Source of the DNA: Paenibacillus sp. AN1007
Lineage (GTDB): Bacteria; Bacillota; Bacilli; Paenibacillales; Paenibacillaceae
Length of the DNA: 64,000 bases
Direction of reading: 5' to 3'
Assembly: GCF_040702995.1 (NCBI RefSeq)
Contig: NZ_CP159992.1
Location: forward strand, 4,768,501 to 4,832,500
Of this stretch, positions 17,645 to 26,279 are shown in pieces. The notes beneath the pieces are model-generated. The model searched no databases. It had not been told where the DNA came from and saw only the letters and a program-made list of their open reading frames with translations. Position 1 is the first letter of the stretch; every line of letters begins with the position of its first letter. The position numbers and the translations under genes are program-made.

Positions 17645-18163
17645 ATGTCTGCTGAAGAAATGCACAACCGTCTTATAGCTCTTGATTTGAACACAGCCGC
17701 TTCAGAAGATAAGCAGGAAGCACTCCGCCAGATCATCGAATTACATGATCCAGAACTCACTGCACAAGTCCTTGCTCTTGGTATGAATACACAGGAGGAA
17801 GATTTAGTACGTATTGAAGCTTGGCGAGCCCTCGGTATGGCGGAAACTTCTCCACTTTTGAATAATATCCGTGAAGCGGCAGGACAGCTGGTACGTAACT
17901 CGGAAGAGGACGAGGATGTGCAGATTTATGCTTTACAGGCGTTAGCCCTGCTCCCTGTAACCGATGCTGAAATTCAGCTCGCTCAGGAGGTTATTGAATC
18001 GGATGCCTACATCCTGGTTCAAAGTGCTGCTTTCGCTATTGTAAGAGCAAACAAACATATCCCGCAAGCTGTACTTGCGCTGGAATCACTTCAAACCCAT
18101 CCCGAGTTCGGCGCTTCGGCAGCAAGGGAGCTTCAATCTAGATCAGGACGTGATGATCAATGA
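17645..18163 (+). CDS. HEAT-repeat-like helical protein
   Basis: A 172-residue all-helical protein of about four to five helix pairs (for example EALRQIIELHDPELTAQVLAL and VRIEAWRALGMAETSPLLNN), fitting HEAT-type repeats used for protein binding. No enzymatic motif is visible. Start 17645 is preferred, with AAGGA and an upstream AGGAGG in front. The frame is open further upstream but overlaps the previous gene. It ends in a four-base ATGA overlap with the next gene. Confidence 0.7.
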   Translation: MSAEEMHNRLIALDLNTAASEDKQEALRQIIELHDPELTAQVLALGMNTQEEDLVRIEAWRALGMAETSPLLNNIREAAGQLVRNSEEDEDVQIYALQALALLPVTDAEIQLAQEVIESDAYILVQSAAFAIVRANKHIPQAVLALESLQTHPEFGASAARELQSRSGRDDQ

Positions 18164-18573
18164 ATTCAAGTAATGAACAGCAATCACAAGAGCAAGATGA
18201 TGAACATTTAACAGAGGAAACCACTCAGGCGGTGTACCTTACTCAAGGCGAGATTCATGCCATTCAGAAGGCACTTCTTTTTCTCAAATTTGAATGTGAA
18301 GAGACCGAGTCTCTGCTGTACGCAGGCAGTCCTTTATTAAACAGTGTGCTGAGCAAAATGAGAGAAATCGATGTCCACGGCGAATTCGCCAAAACATTTC
18401 ACTCGCGCCCTAACCCCCGTGCGGAAGCCGTTATGCGTGAGAAGCTGGAGCGCTCCTATGCCGAAGAGCATGTTCCGCATGAACGGACAGAAGCGCAGCT
18501 GGATGAAATTTGGCAGAGCTGCATGTTTCCTTTTCCCGTAAACCCATACAAACAAAAGTCTGATCCCGAATAG
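18160..18573 (+). CDS. Orphan acidic protein, last gene of the immunity-like cluster
   Basis: A 137-residue soluble protein, not recognised. It has an acidic, Gln/Glu-rich N-terminus (about 1-25) and then predicted helices (LTQGEIHAIQKALLFLKFEC). The C-terminal half has WQSCMFPFPVNPY near the end. The start overlaps the HEAT gene's stop (ATGA), implying translational coupling and a shared function with it. Confidence 0.7.
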   Translation: MNSSNEQQSQEQDDEHLTEETTQAVYLTQGEIHAIQKALLFLKFECEETESLLYAGSPLLNSVLSKMREIDVHGEFAKTFHSRPNPRAEAVMREKLERSYAEEHVPHERTEAQLDEIWQSCMFPFPVNPYKQKSDPE

Positions 18574-18578
18574 GTAAA

Positions 18579-18599
18579 GTCCTTCCCTCGCGGAAGGAC
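18579..18599 (+). terminator. Possible terminator after the cluster
   Basis: A perfect eight-base stem, GTCCTTCC (18579-18586) with GGAAGGAC (18592-18599). The downstream sequence is only modestly T-rich, so termination strength is uncertain. Confidence 0.45.
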
Positions 18600-18804
18600 A
18601 CTTCACAACATTACTCTTTTTCCATGTAAAAAATCCCCCGTTGAATTTTCTAAAGATCATTCGTTACAGCACATATCCGCCCCGGATATTCCTTAATAAC
18701 TCCTAATGCAAAGTTTAAATTCTTTCATTTCGTTAAGCTATTTAAACAAATTACAGGTATAATGTAGAAAACTTGGATGATTCATGACACACAGGAGGCG
18801 AATT

Positions 18805-19593
18805 ATGGAAACGGAAGGTTTGCGGGGTGTGGAGCAGCTTGCTCTAAAGAAACATAAAATTTATAAACAAAGCCTGATTCGGTATCTGGCACGCTCCATG
18901 CTGGCCAGCATGTTCATTGGCTTCGGCGTAATTGTGGCATTTAAGACGGGCAATTTCTTCTATATGGAAGATTCCCCGTTTACATACCCTATGGCAGCCA
19001 TTACGTTCGGTGCGGCAATTATTTTGATTGCCTATGGCGGTGGTGACTTATTTACAGGCAACACATTCTATTACACCTATGCGGCACTGCGCAAGAAACT
19101 GCGCTGGTTTGAAGTCGTCAAGCTGTGGGTTGCGAGCTACAGCGGGAATCTGATGGGTGCGGCGGTATTTGCCCTGCTGATCTACCTGACGGGACTGTTC
19201 GACTCAGCACAGGTGAATGGTTTTCTGCTGAGTGTGGTCGAGCACAAAATGGAAGCTCCTGCGATGCAGCTCTTTTTCCGCGGTATCCTCTGTAACTGGC
19301 TCGTGTGCCTAGCGTTCTTTGTGCCGATGTTCATGAAGGAGAACGGCGCCAAAATGTTTGCGATGATGCTCTTTGTATTCTGCTTTTTCATCTCGGGATA
19401 TGAGCACAGCATCGCGAACATGTGTACATTCGCGATTGCGCTAGTGTTAAATCACCCGGGCACAATCTCTTTTGGCGGCGTAATTCACAACCTGGTACCG
19501 GTGACACTTGGCAATCTGGTGGGCGGCGTGCTGCTGATGGGCTTTATGTATTATGCAGTGAACAAACCCTTTCTGGACGAAGAGACACATTAA
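18805..19593 (+). CDS. Formate/nitrite transporter family channel
   Basis: A 262-residue inner-membrane channel of the FNT family, which moves formate, nitrite or similar small anions. Six hydrophobic helices are visible, with the signature GGGDLFTGNTFYY (family form GxELFTGN, here with Asp for Glu) and the GNLMGA and GNLVGG helix-break motifs. Start 18805 is set by AGGAGG six bases upstream; the frame is open from 18784. Alone in its unit, with a -10-like TATAAT at 18758-18763. Whether the substrate is formate or nitrite cannot be told. The nitrate assimilation genes 7 kb away do not settle it. Confidence 0.9.
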   Translation: METEGLRGVEQLALKKHKIYKQSLIRYLARSMLASMFIGFGVIVAFKTGNFFYMEDSPFTYPMAAITFGAAIILIAYGGGDLFTGNTFYYTYAALRKKLRWFEVVKLWVASYSGNLMGAAVFALLIYLTGLFDSAQVNGFLLSVVEHKMEAPAMQLFFRGILCNWLVCLAFFVPMFMKENGAKMFAMMLFVFCFFISGYEHSIANMCTFAIALVLNHPGTISFGGVIHNLVPVTLGNLVGGVLLMGFMYYAVNKPFLDEETH

Positions 19594-19660
19594 GATTTTC
19601 GAAAAAAACTCCCCTCTCTGCCCGGTCGAATGACTGCCGTTCATCGGTAAGAGAAACCCA

Positions 19661-19706
19661 AAACCCCAGGTGGAATCTCTTGATTAGAGATTCCACCTGG
19701 GGTTTT
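19661..19706. terminator. Strong bidirectional terminator
   Basis: A perfect stem of about 19 bases (AACCCCAGGTGGAATCTCT and its complement) with a five-base loop and T-runs on both strands. It separates the plus-strand FNT gene from the minus-strand acetyltransferase. Confidence 0.92.
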
Positions 19707-19820
19707 CCTTTTACCTGTCTTCATGCTGTAGATAATAGTCGTTTTTCAAGCAATCCTGTCATCAGCGTTTCCGTGTGATCATCATGGTTCTCTAGTTACA
19801 GCCAGATGATTCAACCTTAT

Positions 19821-20273
19821 TCAAGCCTTAGCCTTCTTCATTTCCAGATGCAGCAGCGGGAAAGGATTGCCTGAGCTGTCCAGTTCAGAACGTCCCGTCT
19901 GAACAAAACCCAATTTTGAATAAAACCGGGCTGCATCTTCATTCTGTTCATTTACATCTACCCGAAGCTCCGTGCCCTTCATTTTCATCGTTTGAAAGAC
20001 TAGAAATTTACCAACGCCCTGCCCCTGAAAATACTCATCTACAAACAGCATCTCAATAAAAGTATTGTCCAAGCCGATGAAACCGATGGGCTCCTGCTCG
20101 GTATCCAGCGCCTCCCAGACCTCCACCTGCTGCTGCTCCAAAGCTTCACTGACCATTTTTTTATAAAACAGGATATGATGCTCCTCCAGAAATGTATGTG
20201 TCGCCCGAACAGCGCGCTCCCAGATGGCTACCAGCTTGGCGTGATCCTGCTCCCGGTAAGGTACCATTAACAT
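19821..20273 (-). CDS. GNAT family N-acetyltransferase
   Basis: A 150-residue acetyltransferase resembling the YjaB group. The acetyl-CoA loop is QGQGVGKFL, preceded by the strand IEMLFVDEYF and followed by LRVDVNEQNEDAARFYSKLGF. Start 20273 (MLMVPYRE) follows an AGGAGAGGG box; the open frame extends to 20303 without a better site. Substrate unknown. Confidence 0.88.
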   Translation of the reverse strand: MLMVPYREQDHAKLVAIWERAVRATHTFLEEHHILFYKKMVSEALEQQQVEVWEALDTEQEPIGFIGLDNTFIEMLFVDEYFQGQGVGKFLVFQTMKMKGTELRVDVNEQNEDAARFYSKLGFVQTGRSELDSSGNPFPLLHLEMKKAKA

Positions 20274-20460
20274 GTCTATTCCCTCTCCTTTGTCCAAAAG
20301 CATTATGCAGGTGCATCATTCCGAACTGCTCTAGTTCTCCAAAATGATGTATACCCGTTAATCCTGCGTATATTTTACCATGTCCTCCTTGCCCGGGCAT
20401 CTCCAAACCAGCTGCAGCGTCACAGCTGCTCCTACGATCATGCAGCCTGTCTGCTGCAAG

Positions 20461-20514
20461 AAAAGAGCACAGCCCCCGCAGACCGCCCTATACGAGGCGA
20501 TCTGTAGGCTGTGC
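20461..20514 (-). terminator. Terminator of the DUF4132 gene
   Basis: On the minus strand GCACAGCC (20514-20507) pairs with GGCTGTGC (20474-20467), with extra pairing inside the loop, followed by a T-rich tail. It begins eight bases after the stop codon at 20523. Confidence 0.75.
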
Positions 20515-20522
20515 ACTTCATG

Positions 20523-23500
20523 TTATGTGTGCTGCAGCTGTGCGAGAATCTGCGGATCTTTAATCTTCTTATCTTCAGCCAGCAGTACAATCTTGGACAA
20601 AATCTCGGCCGTTCTTGGGTCTTCATCCAGAAACGGCAGGAAGATCCGACCACGATGCTGGCTTTGTACAGGCACAATGTACAATGCACCGGATGCCTGT
20701 TTGAAGACATTGCCGCTGCCCAAATGAACTGCATATTCACCCAGTTCACCGTCGATTCGTGCATAATTCCCGTCCAGACGAACATTGTTTATCTTGAGCA
20801 GGCGCAGAGATTCATTCACAATGACATGACGCATCTCAATCGTTGTCAGGCTGGCCTCCGGATCAACTCCGCCAACATGGGCGATGCTGACAACCAGATC
20901 AATATCACGCATGACTTCAGAGAAGAATACGGATGGTACATCCTTCAGCTCCACAGGCTTATAGGTGCGGCGATCATAAAATTGAACTGTCTCCAGCGTA
21001 GGTGCTTCTGTATCGGCAGGAGAGAACCAATCAGCCATCGCATAGAGGTTAGCGATCAGATTGTACTCATAACTTACCTTTTGCAGACCCTCCTCATAAC
21101 TTACGGTCCACTGACGTCCTTTCAACAGGCTTACCGTTTTATTCGGCTGAATCTGATATCCCGCATATCGGCGAGATACTGTGCCTTGAGCAAGCTCATC
21201 TTCATTAGGCAGGTACAGTTCGCGGAAAACCTGCTTAAACGGCTGACGCTCCTGACGATTGAACAGATCGCGCTGGAACTCGCTCCACCTGCCGCTCTGA
21301 TACAGATGCAGCGGATGTGCAATCAACAGCGGATCCTCTTCCTTCAAGGCATGAATCATTTCTTCGGCCCCTGGAGCAAGCAGCCCACCAGAGGCGGCAT
21401 CGAATCGTCCCAGCTGTTCACCCGACTTGAAAATCAACGTCCTGAGCAGCGGCCGAATAACGGGATTGTTCATCAGACTTGCAATCTCCTGACGCGTAAA
21501 GGCCGTGCCTGCGACCATGGAGCGTTCCAATTCCAGCCTAGCCCGCCGATACTGATCCACAAGATCGGATTTCAACTCTTTCAATGCTGCAATATAACCA
21601 TCTTTTTTGAAGCGAGCCGGTACAGATTTCAGCACTTTGCCTTTGCTGACAACAATCAGATCGGACTGCCCTTCCTCATTAATGACGAGTTGAGCCGTCG
21701 TATCGTCATCCAGTGCATGCGGTTCGAAATAAGCTTTCATCTCATCCAGCTTACGTGCCTCCATATCCCACATGAGACGTGTCACATCAGCATAACCTGC
21801 GTTCCGTGCAAGGTTACCCAGTGCAATCTGGGACGCCAGTCCTTCGCTGGCACGGCGCTGCGCCCCATACTGCTTGCTCTGCAGCTGGAACTTCTGGATA
21901 AAATCATAACGCTCCCTTAGATCCTGATCCCGTTCCCCCGCCAGCGGAATCAGACTGTAGGTCAACAAGTGATCCTTGTTGCGCTTATCGGCAACCGAAT
22001 CATGCATGTCTTTCAGACTGAGCTTGCCAAGTGCAGCATCTGCGAATAATTGAGATCTTCGATGATTGGACCCACCGGAGATATATTTGGCACAATCGTA
22101 CAGCAGGTTGAAGCGTTCTTCCCCAACCGCAGCATAAGCCTCTTCAAACCAGGCGATATCGAAGGCCCCGTCATTAAAATCCTGCGGCGTAATGGGTGAA
22201 TAGTGGGCGACAATGGTTTCCTTCTCTGCACTGAACTGTTCATTGATGTGAGCATGGAAGTACCATGCAGCACTGCGGAGCCCTTCCCAGTTCAGATACT
22301 TCGCCACAAGTTCCATCCATTGCGGTGCATACATCGCGGCCTCCAGCAGCTTTTTCTCCTTAACCGGATATTTCTGCAGCAGCACCGCCAGCAGCTGTTC
22401 ATCCTCCCCGGCACGTGGATGACAATGCTTAATGAGATAGCTGAACGTTTCTTTACGGGTCGTGCTTCCTTCACTATAGCTGTAGATATAACCACGAACA
22501 AAAGTATCCTGATCCATGGCAGAGACCAGATGTACCCAATGCTCCATGCCCTCGATTCGTTCCAACTTCATGGCCAGGGGACTAACTTCAGTGGACAGCT
22601 CTCCCCGAGTGAGCTCGATCTCCAGAATTCGGTTTACGACCGTATCTCGCAGGTGAATCAGCTTGGGATCATCTTTAATCCGCTCCGTACGAGCTGATGT
22701 CATATCACGGATAAATAGATAACGCTGCTGTCCAGCCATCAATTGACGGCAGATCTCCTGCTCATCAATCAGTTCTAACTGATATGCTCGCAGGAAATCA
22801 TCGAGTGACAGGGGAGACATCGGATAATACGGCTCGGCCAGATGAGAGAATTGATATGCTGTCTGGAAATATCGCTTGAAGCTCGCATCGTCATATACGG
22901 TATTCCTAACGATATATTTCCACGGATCTGTCAGAATCTGAAGCATACCCAATTCCTTCTCCATTTGCTCTGCAGGCATACTTGAAATTATCGAAGCCCA
23001 AGCCTTTTCTGCACGCTCGAAGATTTCAGCTGCATCACAATCCAGGAACGCAGCCGAGATCAGTCCATGAACCTGATCCTTATATGGAAGTGTACCGATC
23101 ATCTCATGCAGCTTCAGTACATCGTTTAATGCATAGGTCTCTTCGGCAAATATTTTGCGCCAACCCTCCAGTAAAGGGATTTTTCTTAATTCATCATAAT
23201 CATACTGCTCTCGATAAAGAGAGTAATGTTCATCCAGTTTGCTGTTCAGCCTGCCTAATTGGAGTTCGACATAGAGCTGCAGCAGTTCGATGCTGCTAAG
23301 TCCGCTCTGCTTAAAAAATTCTTTCCACGCTTCAGCGAGTGGAAACTGATCCAGCTGTTTTATTTTTGCCCGCTCTGCATAAGGAACCTTGGAGCGAAGG
23401 TTGGTTCCAACGAGTAAAGTATCTTTATACCCTGCATAATACTCCACCACATATTCATGCTCCCTGTGCTCATGAACCAATTCATTTAACTCTTTGAGGA

Positions 23501-25499
23501 ATATACTGATCCTGTCCAGAGTTACATCAAAAATATCCTTCGGTTTGCAGCCGGAAAGATTACGTTCTTCATCCAACAGCGGCTGTCGATCGTTTGGATC
23601 AAATAAACCATATCCATTGGAGGCCGTGTAACGACTTCCTTCATCCAGCAGTTTGTCGAGCAGCTTCTGTTCCTTGGCTGTAGGCTTCTCCAGTTCTTCT
23701 GCAAACGGCTTGAGCTGTTCCAACTGTTCTGCCCGTTCTGCATCCGTTTTGATCTCCGTTAACAGTTCAAGTGCACCCAGACGCTGCAGCTCGATCTTGG
23801 ACTTCAGCAAACGCTGAACCGAATCCTTCAACTTTTCAACCGGCTGCAGCAGCAGAACTTGAATCACCTTTTGCCGGAGCGATCCTGTTTTCAGTTTTAA
23901 CAGTACTTCCATCTGCTGCATCTCATCTGCGGTTAACATTAACTTCTTCACTTTTTTCAGTGCACTTTCACGATTGCTCATGCTTTTATCAGATAAACTC
24001 TCAAAAATAAACTGGCGCTGTATCTCATGATCCGGCTCCTGTACAAATTGAGACAAGAGCTCGCCGCGCATCTCTGAACTTAATCGATCTTTGAGAGCGA
24101 TAATTTCACCAATCCATTCGGCATCCATATCATAAGCGGCCAAATACAACATTTTTTTGATGACATCATCAAGATCGATTCGATAATGGACAAAATCCAG
24201 CACTCCAGAAGGCCCACTTGAACCGCCCTTTGGAATGAAATGCAGCATCTGTTTGAATTGATCAAAATCATGGCGGCGTGCCTGTTTATCTTCAAGCACA
24301 TCCCAGCGAGGAACATAGACACTGCGCTGATGCTCTCCCTCTTCAAAACTCCAATTATGCACATACTCTGCCGTATAATTTTTCACAACCCAGTGCATCA
24401 GTTCCGGGTGCTGCACATCCAAATGATTGCGCGCCACAGCAAGACGAAGCCCCAGATACTGACTATTCGCGAGAACGTACTGGGCCGCGATCTTTTGATA
24501 CAATTCTCCCTCATCCATGATCTGTGCAGCCTTATGCTGCAAATCACGTTCTTCAATGACTGCCGCTGCCCATAGGCTGATATACAATTTATTGGCATTT
24601 TTTTCCTGAAGCCATGCCTCACGAATCTCTTCATTTACAAGAGCCTCATAGGCTTGTTCGAGTAATTGTGCTGCCACGCGCTGGTTGGCCGCCTCAATGC
24701 CGATCCCTGTCCATACCCCCAGCGCTCTTACGACAGAACTGAACCGAATCAGATTGTTGTCCAGAATTATTTTTAGTATGTAAATATACGCTTCAAGTGT
24801 GCCTTCGTCCATCCGTTCCACAATGCTCTGGCGAAGTCCTTCCTGCAGCCGTGCTGCAACAAGCAGCTCCCCCACCATCTGATAGGCGTCTGCCTGTTCG
24901 CTCATAAAGATTCCTTTAATCATCTCACCAGTTAGTAAGGCAGCCTGGTTATCGCCATAGATAATGTCGTGCAGTGCCTGTTTGACTTCAGCGTTCGAAT
25001 GATCCAGTTCATAGGCAATACAGTCTGGTATTACCGTACGAAATTCATGCTGATGAAGCATGTTTGGCTCGCGAAGGGTCAAATACTCCGTCAGATTAAA
25101 CCCTCTAGCCTCCATGCGAAACAAACCGAGCAGCTTGCGCAGCACGTGAATGACATGTTGTCTGGGATCGGATGTCCGGAATGGTCTGCGTTCATAGCTT
25201 GTACTATATGGATAGAGCGTCGCCCCCTCAGCAATATAGCGGAATTTAGCAGCAAAACTCTCAGAGGTCAGATGTTCGAGCACCTCAAGGATTGGCTGGA
25301 ATAACGACTGCTGCGTCTCCATTGCAAGGTTGGTAAGCTGTTTTTCTGTATTTAAATAGTCTCCTTCATCCCCACGCAAGTATGTTGACTCTGCCAGCGT
25401 TACCATGTATTTCGCTATTTCCAGCTTCGTGCCTGTAAGCGTATCTGCTTTTTCCCGCAATCCCTCAACGTACACTTCTGCCTGCTCTTCCTGATTCAT
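20523..25499 (-). CDS. Giant DUF4132/DUF5724-type protein
   Basis: A 1658-residue cytoplasmic protein, the largest in the window. It is almost entirely helical, with no signal peptide and no membrane segment. The first 1000 or so residues look like repeat-type helices. The C-terminal block has the motifs FFSEVMRDIDLVVSIAHVGG, YAVHLGSG and VPVQSQHRGRIFLPFLDEDP followed by KIVLLAEDKKIKDP. These recur in DUF4132/DUF7737 proteins such as E. coli MolR and YehI, whose function is unknown. AAGGAGG lies nine bases before the ATG. A 139-residue protein 31 bases upstream is probably co-transcribed. Confidence 0.8.
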   Translation of the reverse strand: MNQEEQAEVYVEGLREKADTLTGTKLEIAKYMVTLAESTYLRGDEGDYLNTEKQLTNLAMETQQSLFQPILEVLEHLTSESFAAKFRYIAEGATLYPYSTSYERRPFRTSDPRQHVIHVLRKLLGLFRMEARGFNLTEYLTLREPNMLHQHEFRTVIPDCIAYELDHSNAEVKQALHDIIYGDNQAALLTGEMIKGIFMSEQADAYQMVGELLVAARLQEGLRQSIVERMDEGTLEAYIYILKIILDNNLIRFSSVVRALGVWTGIGIEAANQRVAAQLLEQAYEALVNEEIREAWLQEKNANKLYISLWAAAVIEERDLQHKAAQIMDEGELYQKIAAQYVLANSQYLGLRLAVARNHLDVQHPELMHWVVKNYTAEYVHNWSFEEGEHQRSVYVPRWDVLEDKQARRHDFDQFKQMLHFIPKGGSSGPSGVLDFVHYRIDLDDVIKKMLYLAAYDMDAEWIGEIIALKDRLSSEMRGELLSQFVQEPDHEIQRQFIFESLSDKSMSNRESALKKVKKLMLTADEMQQMEVLLKLKTGSLRQKVIQVLLLQPVEKLKDSVQRLLKSKIELQRLGALELLTEIKTDAERAEQLEQLKPFAEELEKPTAKEQKLLDKLLDEGSRYTASNGYGLFDPNDRQPLLDEERNLSGCKPKDIFDVTLDRISIFLKELNELVHEHREHEYVVEYYAGYKDTLLVGTNLRSKVPYAERAKIKQLDQFPLAEAWKEFFKQSGLSSIELLQLYVELQLGRLNSKLDEHYSLYREQYDYDELRKIPLLEGWRKIFAEETYALNDVLKLHEMIGTLPYKDQVHGLISAAFLDCDAAEIFERAEKAWASIISSMPAEQMEKELGMLQILTDPWKYIVRNTVYDDASFKRYFQTAYQFSHLAEPYYPMSPLSLDDFLRAYQLELIDEQEICRQLMAGQQRYLFIRDMTSARTERIKDDPKLIHLRDTVVNRILEIELTRGELSTEVSPLAMKLERIEGMEHWVHLVSAMDQDTFVRGYIYSYSEGSTTRKETFSYLIKHCHPRAGEDEQLLAVLLQKYPVKEKKLLEAAMYAPQWMELVAKYLNWEGLRSAAWYFHAHINEQFSAEKETIVAHYSPITPQDFNDGAFDIAWFEEAYAAVGEERFNLLYDCAKYISGGSNHRRSQLFADAALGKLSLKDMHDSVADKRNKDHLLTYSLIPLAGERDQDLRERYDFIQKFQLQSKQYGAQRRASEGLASQIALGNLARNAGYADVTRLMWDMEARKLDEMKAYFEPHALDDDTTAQLVINEEGQSDLIVVSKGKVLKSVPARFKKDGYIAALKELKSDLVDQYRRARLELERSMVAGTAFTRQEIASLMNNPVIRPLLRTLIFKSGEQLGRFDAASGGLLAPGAEEMIHALKEEDPLLIAHPLHLYQSGRWSEFQRDLFNRQERQPFKQVFRELYLPNEDELAQGTVSRRYAGYQIQPNKTVSLLKGRQWTVSYEEGLQKVSYEYNLIANLYAMADWFSPADTEAPTLETVQFYDRRTYKPVELKDVPSVFFSEVMRDIDLVVSIAHVGGVDPEASLTTIEMRHVIVNESLRLLKINNVRLDGNYARIDGELGEYAVHLGSGNVFKQASGALYIVPVQSQHRGRIFLPFLDEDPRTAEILSKIVLLAEDKKIKDPQILAQLQHT

Positions 25500-25530
25500 C
25501 CCATTCTCCTCCTTGTTATTCTGCTTCTGC

Positions 25531-25950
25531 CTACCACAGACGCCCGGCCAGCATCGTAAAGCGGATAAATGTCACATTGGCATCATTCTCTATGCTCAGC
25601 GGCTCATCCAGTTGATCCAGCTCTTTATCATTCAGAAATACTCTGTACAGCCCGTCTTCATATGCAAGGATCGCAGCTCCCTTCGCCTCGCTAAGATCGG
25701 GAATGCCCTCCCCATGTACCGCGCCAAAGCCCACTTTACCCGCAGCACCCTGCGCATCGATGTCTTCCGGCATAAGATAGACAAGCATCTCTGCTGCATC
25801 CTTTCTCTTCCGATAAGCCTCGACCTGCAGTTCAACCATATTCTCAATGAGCAGCCGAAGTGTGCGGGTTGTTTCCGGAAGTTCCAATATTTGTTTGGCG
25901 AGAGCCGGCCTGCGTTTGCCCAGACTTTTCACCGTAATCCATACTTTCAA
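25531..25950 (-). CDS. Small orphan protein upstream of the DUF4132 gene
   Basis: A 139-residue soluble protein I do not recognise. It starts MKVWITVKSLGKRRPALAKQ, has a charged helical middle (LRLLIENMVELQVEAYRKRK) and ends in a beta-rich part with YEDGLYRVFLNDKELDQLDEPL. The stop lies 31 bases before the start of the giant protein gene, so the pair is likely an operon and the products may interact. Confidence 0.65.
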   Translation of the reverse strand: MKVWITVKSLGKRRPALAKQILELPETTRTLRLLIENMVELQVEAYRKRKDAAEMLVYLMPEDIDAQGAAGKVGFGAVHGEGIPDLSEAKGAAILAYEDGLYRVFLNDKELDQLDEPLSIENDANVTFIRFTMLAGRLW

Positions 25951-26180
25951 TACACTGCGCCTCCTCTCATCCCTTTGTCAGATAACCAATTTATCCCAAA
26001 TACCTGCAATCTTCTACAAACATGAGTTAATACCCGAATAATCATCCTATTAAAACAAACAAAATACGTACATATGTACCCCTAATGAACATCATAACCA
26101 AAATACCAGTCTCTTTCATGGGCCCATTTTCATATTTACCTCGAACCTGCGAACTAATGAGAAACTTGCACATAAAACGC
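25951..26180. other. Gene-free stretch upstream of the DUF4132 pair
   Basis: About 230 AT-rich bases without a supported gene. This should contain the promoter of the minus-strand pair. No confident -35/-10 pair was found. Confidence 0.4.
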
Positions 26181-26223
26181 AAAAAAACCGCTCCATCCCG
26201 CATAAATCAGGAGATGGGCGGTC
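26181..26223 (-). terminator. Terminator of the nasB-nasC operon
   Basis: On the minus strand ACCGCCCAT pairs with ATGGAGCGGT around a 17-base loop, followed by seven T. It lies about 60 bases after the nasC stop. Confidence 0.8.
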
Positions 26224-26279
26224 TCATATCCTCTAACAGTTCAATGCATGCCGTTTATTACGCGAATTAAAAAAGCTTG

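Noticed and set aside
20511..21920. Plus-strand open frame of 469 codons
   Set aside because: It is antisense to the DUF4132 gene, has no ribosome binding site and no recognisable family; a shadow of the coding strand.
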